From CAYWVR01 sp964461715 (lineage in GTDB: Bacteria > Planctomycetota > Phycisphaerae > FEN-1346), in contig CAYWVR010000025.1 of NCBI GenBank assembly GCA_964461715.1, positions 1 to 51,077 of the forward strand: DNA of 51,077 bases, written 5' to 3'. Of the stretch, positions 32,586 to 41,140 are shown one piece after another. The translations under genes were made by a program, and so were the position numbers. The stretch's first letter is position 1, and the number at the start of each line of letters is the position of its first letter. Under the pieces are notes generated by a model. That model saw only the letters and a list, made by a program, of their open reading frames with translations. It ran no database searches and had not been told where the DNA came from.

Positions 32586-35077
32586 AGCGCCTCGCCCCGG
32601 TCCCGCCTCCGTATCAGCCGCTCGTGTGGGCGGCGGGGGCGCTGGTGGGGGGCATCGCGGCGGCAGACCTCGCGGGCGGGGCCGCATGGGCGTGGCTCGC
32701 GGCGGCGCTCGTGGCGGGGGCGGCGTGGATCGTTCTGCGCGTTCGGGGGGCCACGGCCCGGGTGCTCCTCCTGCCGTGCCTCGTCGCGATCGGGGCGGTG
32801 GGGGGGGCCCGGTACCGGTCGAGCGTCGCGCCGCCGGCCGAGGACGTCGCGCGCCTGGCGGCGAGAGGGCGGCGGATCGTCACCCTCGAAGGGACCGTCG
32901 TCCGCTCACCGCGCCGACGCAGCCCGCCCGCCGACGTCTTTCTCCCCTACGTCCCCTATTACACCCGCACGACCCTCGCCCTCGAGGTCCGCCGCGCGAA
33001 GTGCGACGGCCGCTGGCGACCGGCGCGCGGGCGGGTGCGCGTCTCGGTGCGCGGCGAGGCGGACCCGAAGCGGCCCGTCGCGCTGGGCGACGCCGTCCAC
33101 GTCACCGGCATCCTCGGCGGCTTCGGCCACCCGTCGAACCCGGGCGAATTCGACGCGGCGGCGTACCTGGGGCGACACGGGGTGCGGGCGTCGCTGTCGG
33201 CGAATCACTGGGACGGCGTGACCGTCGTCGAGCCCGCCGCCGACCCGTTGCGGTGGGCCGTCGGGGCGGTGCGGCGATGGGCCCTCGCGCGGCTCGACCG
33301 CCTCCCGAGCGACGAGGGGCGGGCGGTGGTCGCGGCGGTCATGTTCGGGAGGCGGGACCGGCTGGACCTGGAGGCCGAGCTGGGCGAGGACGGCGGTGTC
33401 GAGTGGGCCTTCTTCGCGAGCGGCACGAGCCACTTTCTGGCCGTCTCCGGCCTGCACGTCGGGCTCGTGGCGGCCGTGGTGCTGTTGGCGACGAGGCTGG
33501 TGGGACTCGGGCCGAGGCCGACGGCGGTGGGGGTGGCGCTGGTGGTGCTGGCCTACGCCCTCGCGACGGAGATGAAGCCGTCGGTCCTGCGGGCGGCGAT
33601 CCTGGTGTGGGTGCTGGCGCTGGGGTGGATCGCGGGACGCCCGCCCGGGCGCATCAACTCCCTGGCCGTCGCCGTCATCGTGGTGCTGATGCTTGCCCCG
33701 GGCGACCTCTTCTCGACGGGGTTCCAGCTCTCGTTCGGCGTGGTGCTGGGCCTCTTCTGGCTGGCCCCGAAGGTGCGGACGTCGGTGCTCCGGCGCGACC
33801 CGGAGGTCGACCGCCTGCTCGAGCGGAGCGGGGCGGGCGGGTATGTCGTCGAGCGGTACCTCGTGACGACGGCGGCGATCTCGCTGGCGGCGGCGATGAT
33901 CAGCATCCCGCTGATCGCTCACCGCACGCACATGGTGGCGTGGCTCGCCCCGGTCGGGAGCATCCTTCTTCTCCCGCTTGTCTTCGGGCTGCTGGCGAGC
34001 GGCATGGTGCTGGTGGCGGCGGGGTGGACGGCCACGTGGCTCGCGGACCTGGTGGCGCCCGTGCCGGACGGCCTCGCGCGGGCGATCGGCGGCGTGGCGC
34101 GCGGGCTGGCCACGGTGCCGGGGGGACATGTGTATGTCCCTCGATTCGGCGTCCTGTGGCTCGTCCTTTTCTACGGGCTCCTCGCCGTGTGGGTGATGCG
34201 CGAGAGGCTCGGGATCACGCGGCGAAGGCTGGCGACGGCGGCGCTGGCGGCGCTGGCGGCGTACGTGTGGACGACGGGGCCGGCGCCGGCGCGCGGCGTG
34301 CGTGCGACGTTCCTCGCGGTCGGGAGCGGCAACACGACGCTCCTCGATCTGCCCGGCGGCGCGACGCTCCTCTATGATGCGGGCTCGTCGATGTCGCACA
34401 CCCGGGCGGGGGAGGGGACCTCGGCCCGGGCCGTTTGGTCGCGCGGGGTGCGGCGGATCGACGCGGCGTTCATCAGCCACGCCCACTACGATCACTTCAA
34501 GGACATCCTCCCACTCGTCAAACGGTTCGGCATCCGGCGCGTCTTCGTGCCGCCGACTTTCGTGCGGCGGCGGCTCCGGATCGACGGGCGGGTGATCGAG
34601 GCGCTTCGGGCGCGCGGCGTGGAGGTCCGGTTCCTTGGGCCGGGCGACGCGCTTCGCGGGCCCGGCGAGGCGCGGGTGACGTGTCTCTGGCCGCGGGGCC
34701 GCGCGTCGCAGACCGAAAACCTGAACGACGGGTCGCTCGTCCTGCACGTCGAGGCCGGGGGCGGGGCGGTGCTGTTGCCGGGAGACCTGGAGGCGGCGGG
34801 GATGGCGGCCCTCGCGGAGGCGGGACCGGTGCCGCACGCCGAAATCCTCCTCTGGCCGCATCACGGCGGCGACCCGGAGGCGACGGGCCGCCTGGCTTCG
34901 GCCTGCGGCGCGAAGGTCGTCGTCATCTCGACCGGCGCCCGCCGCAAGCCCGGCACCCGCGGTCCGCCCTGGCTAGCCGCCGGCGGCATCGCGTGCTACT
35001 CGACGGCCGAGTGCGGCATGGTGACCGTCGAATCCACGCCCGCCGGCCCCCGCGTCGCCACCTTCCTCACGCCCTGA
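32582..35077 (+). CDS. comEC: ComEC/Rec2-family DNA uptake channel
   Basis: This 831-residue membrane protein has an N-terminal soluble OB-like domain (DUF4131 region, about 75-210). The polytopic competence domain (about 230-570) contains FFASGTSHFLAVSGLHVGLV, the family's best signature. The C-terminal metallo-beta-lactamase domain (about 575-831) has SHAHYDHFKD and WPHHGGD. In transforming bacteria it forms the inner membrane channel for single-stranded DNA. The prepilin genes upstream in the window could be related to uptake, but this is only suggestive. Overlaps the upstream gene by 4 nt. Confidence 0.92.
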   Translation: MKRLAPVPPPYQPLVWAAGALVGGIAAADLAGGAAWAWLAAALVAGAAWIVLRVRGATARVLLLPCLVAIGAVGGARYRSSVAPPAEDVARLAARGRRIVTLEGTVVRSPRRRSPPADVFLPYVPYYTRTTLALEVRRAKCDGRWRPARGRVRVSVRGEADPKRPVALGDAVHVTGILGGFGHPSNPGEFDAAAYLGRHGVRASLSANHWDGVTVVEPAADPLRWAVGAVRRWALARLDRLPSDEGRAVVAAVMFGRRDRLDLEAELGEDGGVEWAFFASGTSHFLAVSGLHVGLVAAVVLLATRLVGLGPRPTAVGVALVVLAYALATEMKPSVLRAAILVWVLALGWIAGRPPGRINSLAVAVIVVLMLAPGDLFSTGFQLSFGVVLGLFWLAPKVRTSVLRRDPEVDRLLERSGAGGYVVERYLVTTAAISLAAAMISIPLIAHRTHMVAWLAPVGSILLLPLVFGLLASGMVLVAAGWTATWLADLVAPVPDGLARAIGGVARGLATVPGGHVYVPRFGVLWLVLFYGLLAVWVMRERLGITRRRLATAALAALAAYVWTTGPAPARGVRATFLAVGSGNTTLLDLPGGATLLYDAGSSMSHTRAGEGTSARAVWSRGVRRIDAAFISHAHYDHFKDILPLVKRFGIRRVFVPPTFVRRRLRIDGRVIEALRARGVEVRFLGPGDALRGPGEARVTCLWPRGRASQTENLNDGSLVLHVEAGGGAVLLPGDLEAAGMAALAEAGPVPHAEILLWPHHGGDPEATGRLASACGAKVVVISTGARRKPGTRGPPWLAAGGIACYSTAECGMVTVESTPAGPRVATFLTP

Positions 35078-35104
35078 CCGCGCCCTCTGCCGCAAAACGC
35101 GAAA

Positions 35105-35149
35105 CGCTGTTAGCGAAAACGGCTCCGGGAGCCGTTTTCGCTAACAGCG
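35105..35149. terminator. perfect 21-bp bidirectional terminator hairpin
   Basis: The arms 35105-35125 and 35129-35149 are perfect inverted repeats around a CGG loop. The core AAAACGGCTC/GAGCCGTTTT gives a T-run on either strand. On the minus strand it starts just past the proB stop, which is itself in CTGACGCAAATCCT, the same lead-in seen at 21904. It ends transcription of both convergent comEC and proB. Confidence 0.85.
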
Positions 35150-35163
35150 TATCAGGATTTGCG

Positions 35164-36285
35164 TCAGGGGGTGGCGAGGACGAGGTTGTCGGCGTGGATG
35201 ACCTCGTCATAGGGGCGGTCGCCGAGGGCAGATTTGACCTGGGTGGTGCGGAGGCCCTTAATGCGGTCGAGGTCGCCGCTCGCGTAGTTGGTCAGTCCGT
35301 AGGCGATCTCGCGTCCGTCGGGGTCGGCGACGGCGACGGCGTCGCCGGCCTCGAAGACGCCGCGCACCTCCGTCACGCCGATCGCCAGCAGGCTCTTGCG
35401 GCGCCGGACCGCCCGGGCCGCCCCCGCGTCGACGCCCACCGTGCCGCGCGGCCGGCGCGTGAGGCCGATCCAGCGCTGGCGGCTGGTCATGGGCGGGGCC
35501 TGGGGTAGGAAGAGGGTGCCGACGGGCTCGCCCGCCAGGAGAAGCGCGAGGACGTTGGGCCGCCGCCCGTCGGCGATGACGGCGTGTTCGCCGGCGGCGA
35601 GGACGGTCGAGACGGCCTGGAGCTTCGAGGCCATGCCGCCCGTACCGAGGGCCGAGCGGGTTCCATCGGCGGCCCCCATCGCTTCGTCGAAATCGTGCAC
35701 CACGTCAAACATGTCGGTCCGAGCGGCATCGCGGAAGACGCCTGCCACGGTCGTCAGGAGCACCAGCAGGTCGGCCCTCAGCAGGTTGGCGACCATGGCG
35801 GCCAGCAGGTCGTTGTCGCCGAAGCGGATCTCGTCGACGCTGACGGTATCGTTCTCGTTGATGACGGGTACGACGCCGTACTCCTGGAGGGCGTGGATGC
35901 AGTTGCGGGTATTGAGATAGCGGGTGCGGTCCTCGAAGTCACCGCGCGTCAGCAGAATCTGGGCCGTATGCCGCCCGTGCCGCTTGAGGGCCTCGTCGAA
36001 GGCCCGCATGAGCTGGGCCTGGCCGACGGCGGCGCAGGCCTGGAGCTTGGGGAGGGACTCGGGCCGCCTGTCGAGGCCCAGATCGCCCATCCCTGCGCCG
36101 ATGGCCCCGGAGGAGACGAGGGCGATGCGGTGGCCGGCGGACTTGAGCGTGTGGACCTCGTCGGCGATGCGTCCGATCAGGGCGCGGTCGAGGCGGCCGG
36201 CCTCGTCCGCGAGCACGTTCGTGCCCAGCTTGACGACGAGGCGGCGCATGCCGCGCATCCGCTCCGCTCGGGTCGGGCGGGTCAT
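35164..36285 (-). CDS. proB: glutamate 5-kinase
   Basis: This 373-residue enzyme does the first step of proline synthesis: glutamate + ATP to glutamyl phosphate. The amino-acid kinase domain (about 12-265) shows LVVKLGTNVL, LVSSGAIGAG, NENDTVSVDEIRFGDND and GTGGMASKLQA. A C-terminal PUA domain (about 285-365) is present. proA is not adjacent. The ATG at 36285 overlaps the waaA stop (ATGA), so the two are co-transcribed with waaA first. The gene ends at a perfect terminator hairpin. Confidence 0.96.
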   Translation of the reverse strand: MTRPTRAERMRGMRRLVVKLGTNVLADEAGRLDRALIGRIADEVHTLKSAGHRIALVSSGAIGAGMGDLGLDRRPESLPKLQACAAVGQAQLMRAFDEALKRHGRHTAQILLTRGDFEDRTRYLNTRNCIHALQEYGVVPVINENDTVSVDEIRFGDNDLLAAMVANLLRADLLVLLTTVAGVFRDAARTDMFDVVHDFDEAMGAADGTRSALGTGGMASKLQAVSTVLAAGEHAVIADGRRPNVLALLLAGEPVGTLFLPQAPPMTSRQRWIGLTRRPRGTVGVDAGAARAVRRRKSLLAIGVTEVRGVFEAGDAVAVADPDGREIAYGLTNYASGDLDRIKGLRTTQVKSALGDRPYDEVIHADNLVLATP

Positions 36286-37595
36286 GGGTCGACAGTCTCC
36301 AGGGTCTCGCGGACGAGGTCGACGGTCCTTGCGGTGGCGCCCTGCATGCCGCGGATCACCGCGCGTGCCGCGCGGCCCATTTCACGGCGCCTGGTCTCGT
36401 CCGTCAAGAGATCGTCGAGCACGGAGGCGAGCTCGGGGGCATCGGTGACCTCGACGGCGGCGCCGGCGGCCACGAGGGCGGGGGCCTCGACGGGGAAGTT
36501 GAACATCTCGGGGCCCCAGACGAGGGGCCGGCCCAGGGCCCCCGGCTCCATCGGGTTCGACCCGCCGATGGGGAGGAGGCTGCGGCCCACGAAGACGACG
36601 TCCGCCAGGGCGTACCACGCGGTGAGCTCGCCCATGGTGTCGCCGAGGATGACGGGTGGAAGACGCGCGGGCCCCTTGGCCTCGCCGCCGGATCGCCGGC
36701 GGAGGCCGAAGTTTGCCGCCCGGATCGCCTCGGCCGTCGGTTCGAACGTCTCGGGCCGGCGCGGGACAATCACGAGGCGCGCCTTGGGGTGCCACTTCCG
36801 GACCTCTCGGAAGGCTTCGAGGAGGACCGCCTCCTCGCCGGGGCCGGTGCTCCCGGCGACGATGACGGGGGCGTCGGGGGGGAGGTCCATTTTGCGGGCG
36901 AGCGCCTCGGCCCCCGGTACGGTGTCGGCGAAGGTGACCGTATCGTGCTTCATCTGGCCGGTGACGCGGAGGCGCCCCGGGTCGGCCCCGAGCGTGGCGA
37001 GGCGGTCGGCGTAGAGGTTGGCCTGGAGGCCGAGGGCGGCGGCGGAGTTGATGACCGCGCGCATGAGGGAACGGATTTTCGCGTAGCCCCGCCGGCCGCG
37101 CTCCGTCATGCGGAGGTTCACGACGAGCACGGGCACCCGCCGCCGGGCCGCAAGGAGGAAGAAGTTCGGCCACCATTCGGACTCGACCTGGATGACGGCC
37201 GTCGGGCGGACGCGCGCCAGCGCCAGCTCGACGCAGGGGGCGAGATCGATGGGAAAGTGGAAGACCGGCAGGCCCGGGAAGAGCCGGCGGGCCCGGGCGC
37301 GGCCGGTCATGGTGGTGGTGGAGAAGACGATCTCGTGGTCCGGGAAGGCCGCGGCGAGGGCCGGGACGAAGGTCCGGGCGGCCTCGGTCTCGCCGACGCT
37401 GATGGCGTGGACCCAGAGGCGTTTCGTCCCGGGCGTGAATCGCGGCACGAAACCGAGTCGCTCCCAGAACCGGGCGCGGTACTTTTCGCGCGTGGCGAGG
37501 AGGTAGAGATACGCGGGCCAGCCGAGCAGCGCGCAGAGCGTGTAGACGAGGTTGACGACCAGCAGCCACACGGTGCGCCGGGCCGGGCGGTCCAT
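36282..37595 (-). CDS. waaA: 3-deoxy-D-manno-octulosonic acid (Kdo) transferase
   Basis: This 437-residue GT-B enzyme transfers Kdo from CMP-Kdo to the lipid A precursor at the inner membrane. It has an N-terminal membrane anchor (about 10-32). WVHAISVGETEAA carries the catalytic Glu. VESEWWPNFF, HDTVTFADT and GSNPMEPGALGRPLVWGPEMFNF for the CMP site are all family features. It implies a Kdo-type lipopolysaccharide and an outer membrane. The ATG at 37595 lies 7 nt from a TACCAT box and lacks a ribosome site. Confidence 0.95.
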   Translation of the reverse strand: MDRPARRTVWLLVVNLVYTLCALLGWPAYLYLLATREKYRARFWERLGFVPRFTPGTKRLWVHAISVGETEAARTFVPALAAAFPDHEIVFSTTTMTGRARARRLFPGLPVFHFPIDLAPCVELALARVRPTAVIQVESEWWPNFFLLAARRRVPVLVVNLRMTERGRRGYAKIRSLMRAVINSAAALGLQANLYADRLATLGADPGRLRVTGQMKHDTVTFADTVPGAEALARKMDLPPDAPVIVAGSTGPGEEAVLLEAFREVRKWHPKARLVIVPRRPETFEPTAEAIRAANFGLRRRSGGEAKGPARLPPVILGDTMGELTAWYALADVVFVGRSLLPIGGSNPMEPGALGRPLVWGPEMFNFPVEAPALVAAGAAVEVTDAPELASVLDDLLTDETRRREMGRAARAVIRGMQGATARTVDLVRETLETVDP

Positions 37596-37602
37596 GGCGG
37601 GG

Positions 37603-37608
37603 ATGGTA
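37603..37608 (-). promoter_or_regulatory. -10 box before waaA
   Basis: TACCAT on the minus strand, ending 7 nt before the ATG at 37595. No -35 at standard spacing is clear. It fits the leaderless pattern of other genes here. Confidence 0.35.
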
Positions 37609-37706
37609 GCAGGGGGGCGGGCGATTGCGAAGGCAAATCCGGGTCAGAGGGCCCAAGCGTTCGCCTTCGGCGTCGCAGCCAAGGACTCGGGATACCCGCG
37701 AAAGGG

Positions 37707-37734
37707 TTGCATCCCGCGAAACGGCTGGTAGGAT
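37707..37734 (+). promoter_or_regulatory. promoter of the HAD gene
   Basis: TTGCAT (37707-37712), a 16-nt spacer and TAGGAT (37729-37734). The leader is about 44 nt with a GAGGAG ribosome site. Confidence 0.5.
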
Positions 37735-37784
37735 ACGAGCCCGAACTGGAACCCCGACTTTGGACCCCAGACGAGGAGACGACC

Positions 37785-38678
37785 GTGGCGGCACCGGACC
37801 CGCATGCCGAGCTCAAGGCCTTCGAGCCCTCCTGCGACTACTTCGTCGGCATCGATTCCGACGGGTGCGCGTTCGATACCATGGAACCGAAACATAAAGA
37901 ATGTTTCTGCCCCGTGACGGTGTGGAAGTGGGACCTGGCGGCGTGTTCGAAGTACGCACGCGAGGCTTGGGACTTCGTCAACCTCTACTCCAAGACCCGC
38001 GGCTGCAACCGGTTCCTCGCCCTTCAGCACGTGATGAACTTCCTGAGGGCGCGGCCGGACGTGCAGCGGCGCGGCATCCGTATCCCGGAGCTGCCGGAGC
38101 TTACGGCGTGGACCGAGCGGGAAACGGCCCTCGGCAACCCCGCCCTCGAAGCCGAGGTCGAGAAGACCGGCAACCCGGAGCTCAAGCGGTGTCTCGACTG
38201 GTCGCTGACGATCAACGAGCAGGTGGCGAACATCGTCAAGGGCGTGCCTCCGTTCCCGGGGGTGACGGAGAGCCTGGCGTTGCTGGAGGGCAAGGCCGAC
38301 ATGATCGTCGTCTCGGCCACGCCGTGCGAGGCGCTCGAGCGGGAGTGGACCGAGCACGACATCGCCCGGTACATGTCCGTCATCGCGGGCCAGGAGATGG
38401 GCTCGAAGAAGGAGCACCTTCAGGTGGCGGCGAGCGGGACGTATCCGCCGGAGCGGATTCTCATGATCGGCGACGCCCCCGGCGACATGCGGGCCGCCCA
38501 GGCCAACGACGCCATGTTCTATCCCATCAACCCTGGCCACGAGGAAGAGTCGTGGGCCCGGTTCCACCAGGAGGCGGGGCCGAAGTTCCTCGCGGGGCAG
38601 TACACGAAGGAATACGAGGCGGAGCGGGTGGCCGAATTCGAGACGATGCTGCCCGAGACGCCGCCGTGGGAGCAGTAG
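37785..38678 (+). CDS. HAD-superfamily hydrolase
   Basis: This is a 297-residue protein. HAD motif I is G-I-D-S-D-G (the D-x-D nucleophile pair, near residue 20). Motif II is VVSATP, and motif III/IV is ILMIGDAPGDMRAA. A helical cap of about 130 residues lies between motifs I and II. Phosphatase activity is likely from the motifs; the substrate is unknown. The start is GTG at 37785, preceded by GACGAGGAGA. Upstream in-frame sequence belongs to the shadow of waaA. It is followed 21 nt later by a small membrane protein gene. Confidence 0.82.
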   Translation: MAAPDPHAELKAFEPSCDYFVGIDSDGCAFDTMEPKHKECFCPVTVWKWDLAACSKYAREAWDFVNLYSKTRGCNRFLALQHVMNFLRARPDVQRRGIRIPELPELTAWTERETALGNPALEAEVEKTGNPELKRCLDWSLTINEQVANIVKGVPPFPGVTESLALLEGKADMIVVSATPCEALEREWTEHDIARYMSVIAGQEMGSKKEHLQVAASGTYPPERILMIGDAPGDMRAAQANDAMFYPINPGHEEESWARFHQEAGPKFLAGQYTKEYEAERVAEFETMLPETPPWEQ

Positions 38679-38699
38679 GCGCGGCCGAGGACACGGACC

Positions 38700-39014
38700 A
38701 TGCGGACGGCAGGGATCGCGTTGCTCGTGGTGGGCCTCGGGCTCCTGGTGGGCGGGCCGGGGACGGGAGTGTTGGTGACGGGGCGCGGGATCATCGAGAT
38801 CCACGAGACGGTGGCGGTCGCCGGCGACCTGGCCGATGCATCGACGGTCTCGGCGGGCATCCATACGGCGCTCAAGGCCCTGGTGCTCGGATTGGCGGTC
38901 GGGGCGGTGGGGTTCGTGGTGACGGTCGGGGCGGTGGTGCTGCTGATTGTGGGGTGGCGGAGGCGGCGGGAGCCGGCGATTCCGGAGGGCGTCGAGCTTC
39001 CGGGTAACGGGTGA
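38700..39014 (+). CDS. small two-helix membrane protein, function unknown
   Basis: This 104-residue protein has two hydrophobic helices, at about residues 5-25 and 60-84. They are joined by a short loop (EIHETVAVAGDLADASTVS) and followed by a basic tail WRRRREPAIP. No family is recognised. The ATG at 38700 follows GCCGAGGA, a fair ribosome site. It probably shares the HAD transcript. The short length and high GC make it less certain, but hydrophobic helices with basic flanks support it. Confidence 0.6.
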   Translation: MRTAGIALLVVGLGLLVGGPGTGVLVTGRGIIEIHETVAVAGDLADASTVSAGIHTALKALVLGLAVGAVGFVVTVGAVVLLIVGWRRRREPAIPEGVELPGNG

Positions 39015-39036
39015 CGCTGCCGCAGGGGGGGGCACG

Positions 39037-39100
39037 GGCGGCTTGACCGCCGGTGTTCAGAGGGGCTCACGTTCGTGCCGCACTGGCGGGCAAGCCGCCA
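39037..39100. repeat. REP-like palindromic repeat (copy A)
   Basis: GGCGGCTTGACCGCC (39037-39051) and, after about 30 nt, CACTGGCGGGCAAGCCGCCA (39081-39100). The two arms pair to form a long hairpin. The same two modules, with a different loop, are at 48361-48428. It sits between the small membrane protein and the convergent atpC and may end transcription. Confidence 0.65.
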
Positions 39101-39133
39101 AGGGCGTCCGGCGCATCAATCGCGTGGACGTTT

Positions 39134-39565
39134 CTAGCGGCGTCGGCGTCGGTGCTGGTCGACCATTTCGGCGACGCCGAGGCGCACCAGGGCGCGGCGG
39201 AGGGCGGCCTCGGCCTTTTCGACGTCGATTTCCCGTTTTCGACGGGACCGCAGATGCTGCTCGGCGCGGCGTCGGGCGGCCTCGGCCCGTTTGATGTCGA
39301 TCTGGTCGCCCTTCTCGGCCGCGTCGGCGAGGACGCGGACCCTCTCGGGCGACGCCTCCAGGAACCCCCCGTGGATGGCGAAGTGCTCGGCCGCTTCGCC
39401 CTCGAGGTCGATGCGCAGCCGCCCGATGCGCAGGGTGGTGACGAGGTTAATGTGGCCGGGTTCGATCTCGAGGTTGCCGGCGGCGCCGGGGGCCGCGACG
39501 CGGGCCGCGTCCTCGGCCTCGTAGAGGGTGCCTCGCGGCGTCAGGATTTCGACGGTCATGGGCAT
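39134..39565 (-). CDS. atpC: F1-ATP synthase subunit epsilon
   Basis: This 143-residue subunit has an N-terminal beta sandwich (about 1-85) with PGAAGNLEIEPGHINLVTTL, close to the family's G-x-x-G-x-x-x-I-x-P-x-H-x-P motif. A C-terminal two-helix domain rich in Arg and Glu follows. It sits on the central stalk and can inhibit ATP hydrolysis. The start is ATG at 39565, or at 39559 (MTVEIL). It is the last gene of the operon, after atpD with a 76-nt gap that holds a hairpin. Confidence 0.93.
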   Translation of the reverse strand: MPMTVEILTPRGTLYEAEDAARVAAPGAAGNLEIEPGHINLVTTLRIGRLRIDLEGEAAEHFAIHGGFLEASPERVRVLADAAEKGDQIDIKRAEAARRRAEQHLRSRRKREIDVEKAEAALRRALVRLGVAEMVDQHRRRRR

Positions 39566-39621
39566 GGGTGTTTCCGAAGCGTCGTTTTGCTATGACGGGA
39601 GCATCGGGAGGCCGGGCTGCT

Positions 39622-39639
39622 CGCGAACATACGTTCGCG
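39622..39639 (-). other. hairpin between atpD and atpC
   Basis: CGCGAAC (39622-39628), a 4-nt loop ATAC and GTTCGCG (39633-39639) make a 7-bp perfect stem 2 nt after the atpD stop. It lacks a U-run, so it is more likely an mRNA stability element than a terminator. Confidence 0.45.
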
Positions 39640-39641
39640 GC

Positions 39642-41120
39642 TCATTGTGCGGCCTCCTCTTGCTCGTTTTCGGCGGCGGCCACCTTGGCCTCCTGCTCGC
39701 GCTTCTCCTTCTCGTGTCCGGCCTCGCCGCCGAGCTTGGCGGCCTTTTCGCGGGCCTCGTCCATGGTGCCGATCATGTAGAAGGCGGGCTCGGACAGATC
39801 GTCGCATTCGCCCTCGATGATCTGGGCGAACCCCTCGACCGTGTCCTCGATGGTCACGTACTTTCCGGGCAGGCCCGTGAAGTGCTCGGCGACGAAGAAC
39901 GGCTGGGTGAGGAACCGCTGGATTTTTCGGGCCCGGGCGACGGCGACCTTGTCCTCGTCCGACAGCTCATCCATGCCGAGGATGGCGATGATGTCCTGGA
40001 GGTCCTTGTACCGCTGGAGGACCTCCTGGCAGCGGCGGGCCACCTGGTAGTGCCGCTCGCCGACGATCCTCGGGTCGAGGGCCCGGCTGAAGCTGGCGAG
40101 CGGATCGACCGCGGGGTAGAAGCCCTGGGCGAAGAGTTTGCGTTCGAGGTACGTCGATGCGTCGAGGTGTCCGAAGGCGGTGGCCGGGCCGGGGTCGGTG
40201 GGGTCGTCGGCGGGGACGAAGATGGCCTGGACGCTGGTGATGGAGCCCTTCTGGGTCGAGCTGATCCGCTCCTGGAGTTCTCCGAACTCCGTGGCCAGGG
40301 TCGGTTGGTAGCCGACGGCCGAGGGGATGCGTCCGAGGAGGGCCGAGACCTCCATGCCCGCTTGGGCGAAGCGGTAGATGTTGTCGATGAAGAGGAGGAC
40401 GTCGGACTCCTGGTCGTCGCGGAAGTATTCGGCCACGGTCAGGGCCGTCAGGCCCACGCGCCACCGGGCGCCGGGCGGCTCGTTCATCTGGCCGAAGATG
40501 AGGGCCGTTTTGTCGATGACGTCGGCCTCCTGGAGGGAGAGCCAGAGGTCGTTGCCCTCGCGGGTCCGCTCGCCGACGCCGGCGAAGACGCTCTTGCCTC
40601 CGTGCTCGATGCCGACGTTGCGGATCAGTTCCTGGAGAAAGACGGTCTTTCCGACGCCGGCCCCGCCAAAGAGGCCCACCTTGCCGCCGCGGACGTAGGG
40701 CTGCATGAGGTCGAGGACCTTGATGCCGGTCTCGAAGACCTCGGTGGCGACCTTGAGGTCCGAGAAGCTGGGGGCGGGCTTGTGGATGGGGTCGCGTCGG
40801 TTGGAGTTGATCTCGCCCTTTTCGTCGACGGGCTCGCCGAGGACGCTCATGATGCGTCCGAGGGTGGCCTCGCCGACGGGGACGGAGATGGGGGCCCCCG
40901 TGTCCTCGGCCTCCATGCCGCGCACCAAGCCCTCGGTGGGCCCCATGGCGACGCATCGGACGGCGCCCTCGCCGAGATGCTGGGCCACCTCGACGGTCAG
41001 GTGGATGCCGCGCCCCTCGTCGCGGATGAGAATGGCGGTGTAGATCTCGGGCAGATGCTCGTCGGTGAACGAGACGTCCACGACGGGGCCCATAACCTGT
41101 TTGACACGTCCCTTGTTCAT
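39642..41120 (-). CDS. atpD: F1-ATP synthase subunit beta
   Basis: This 492-residue catalytic subunit has Walker A GLFGGAGVGKTV, the catalytic Glu in VGERTREGNDL, and VLLFIDNIYRFAQAG (Walker B region; the usual form is DNIFRFTQAG). A Lys/Glu-rich tail (about 465-492) extends the C-terminus beyond the usual helix. It alternates with alpha in the F1 ring. The gap to atpG is 20 nt. Confidence 0.97.
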   Translation of the reverse strand: MNKGRVKQVMGPVVDVSFTDEHLPEIYTAILIRDEGRGIHLTVEVAQHLGEGAVRCVAMGPTEGLVRGMEAEDTGAPISVPVGEATLGRIMSVLGEPVDEKGEINSNRRDPIHKPAPSFSDLKVATEVFETGIKVLDLMQPYVRGGKVGLFGGAGVGKTVFLQELIRNVGIEHGGKSVFAGVGERTREGNDLWLSLQEADVIDKTALIFGQMNEPPGARWRVGLTALTVAEYFRDDQESDVLLFIDNIYRFAQAGMEVSALLGRIPSAVGYQPTLATEFGELQERISSTQKGSITSVQAIFVPADDPTDPGPATAFGHLDASTYLERKLFAQGFYPAVDPLASFSRALDPRIVGERHYQVARRCQEVLQRYKDLQDIIAILGMDELSDEDKVAVARARKIQRFLTQPFFVAEHFTGLPGKYVTIEDTVEGFAQIIEGECDDLSEPAFYMIGTMDEAREKAAKLGGEAGHEKEKREQEAKVAAAENEQEEAAQ

Positions 41121-41140
41121 CGATCGGACCTCGTTTCGGT

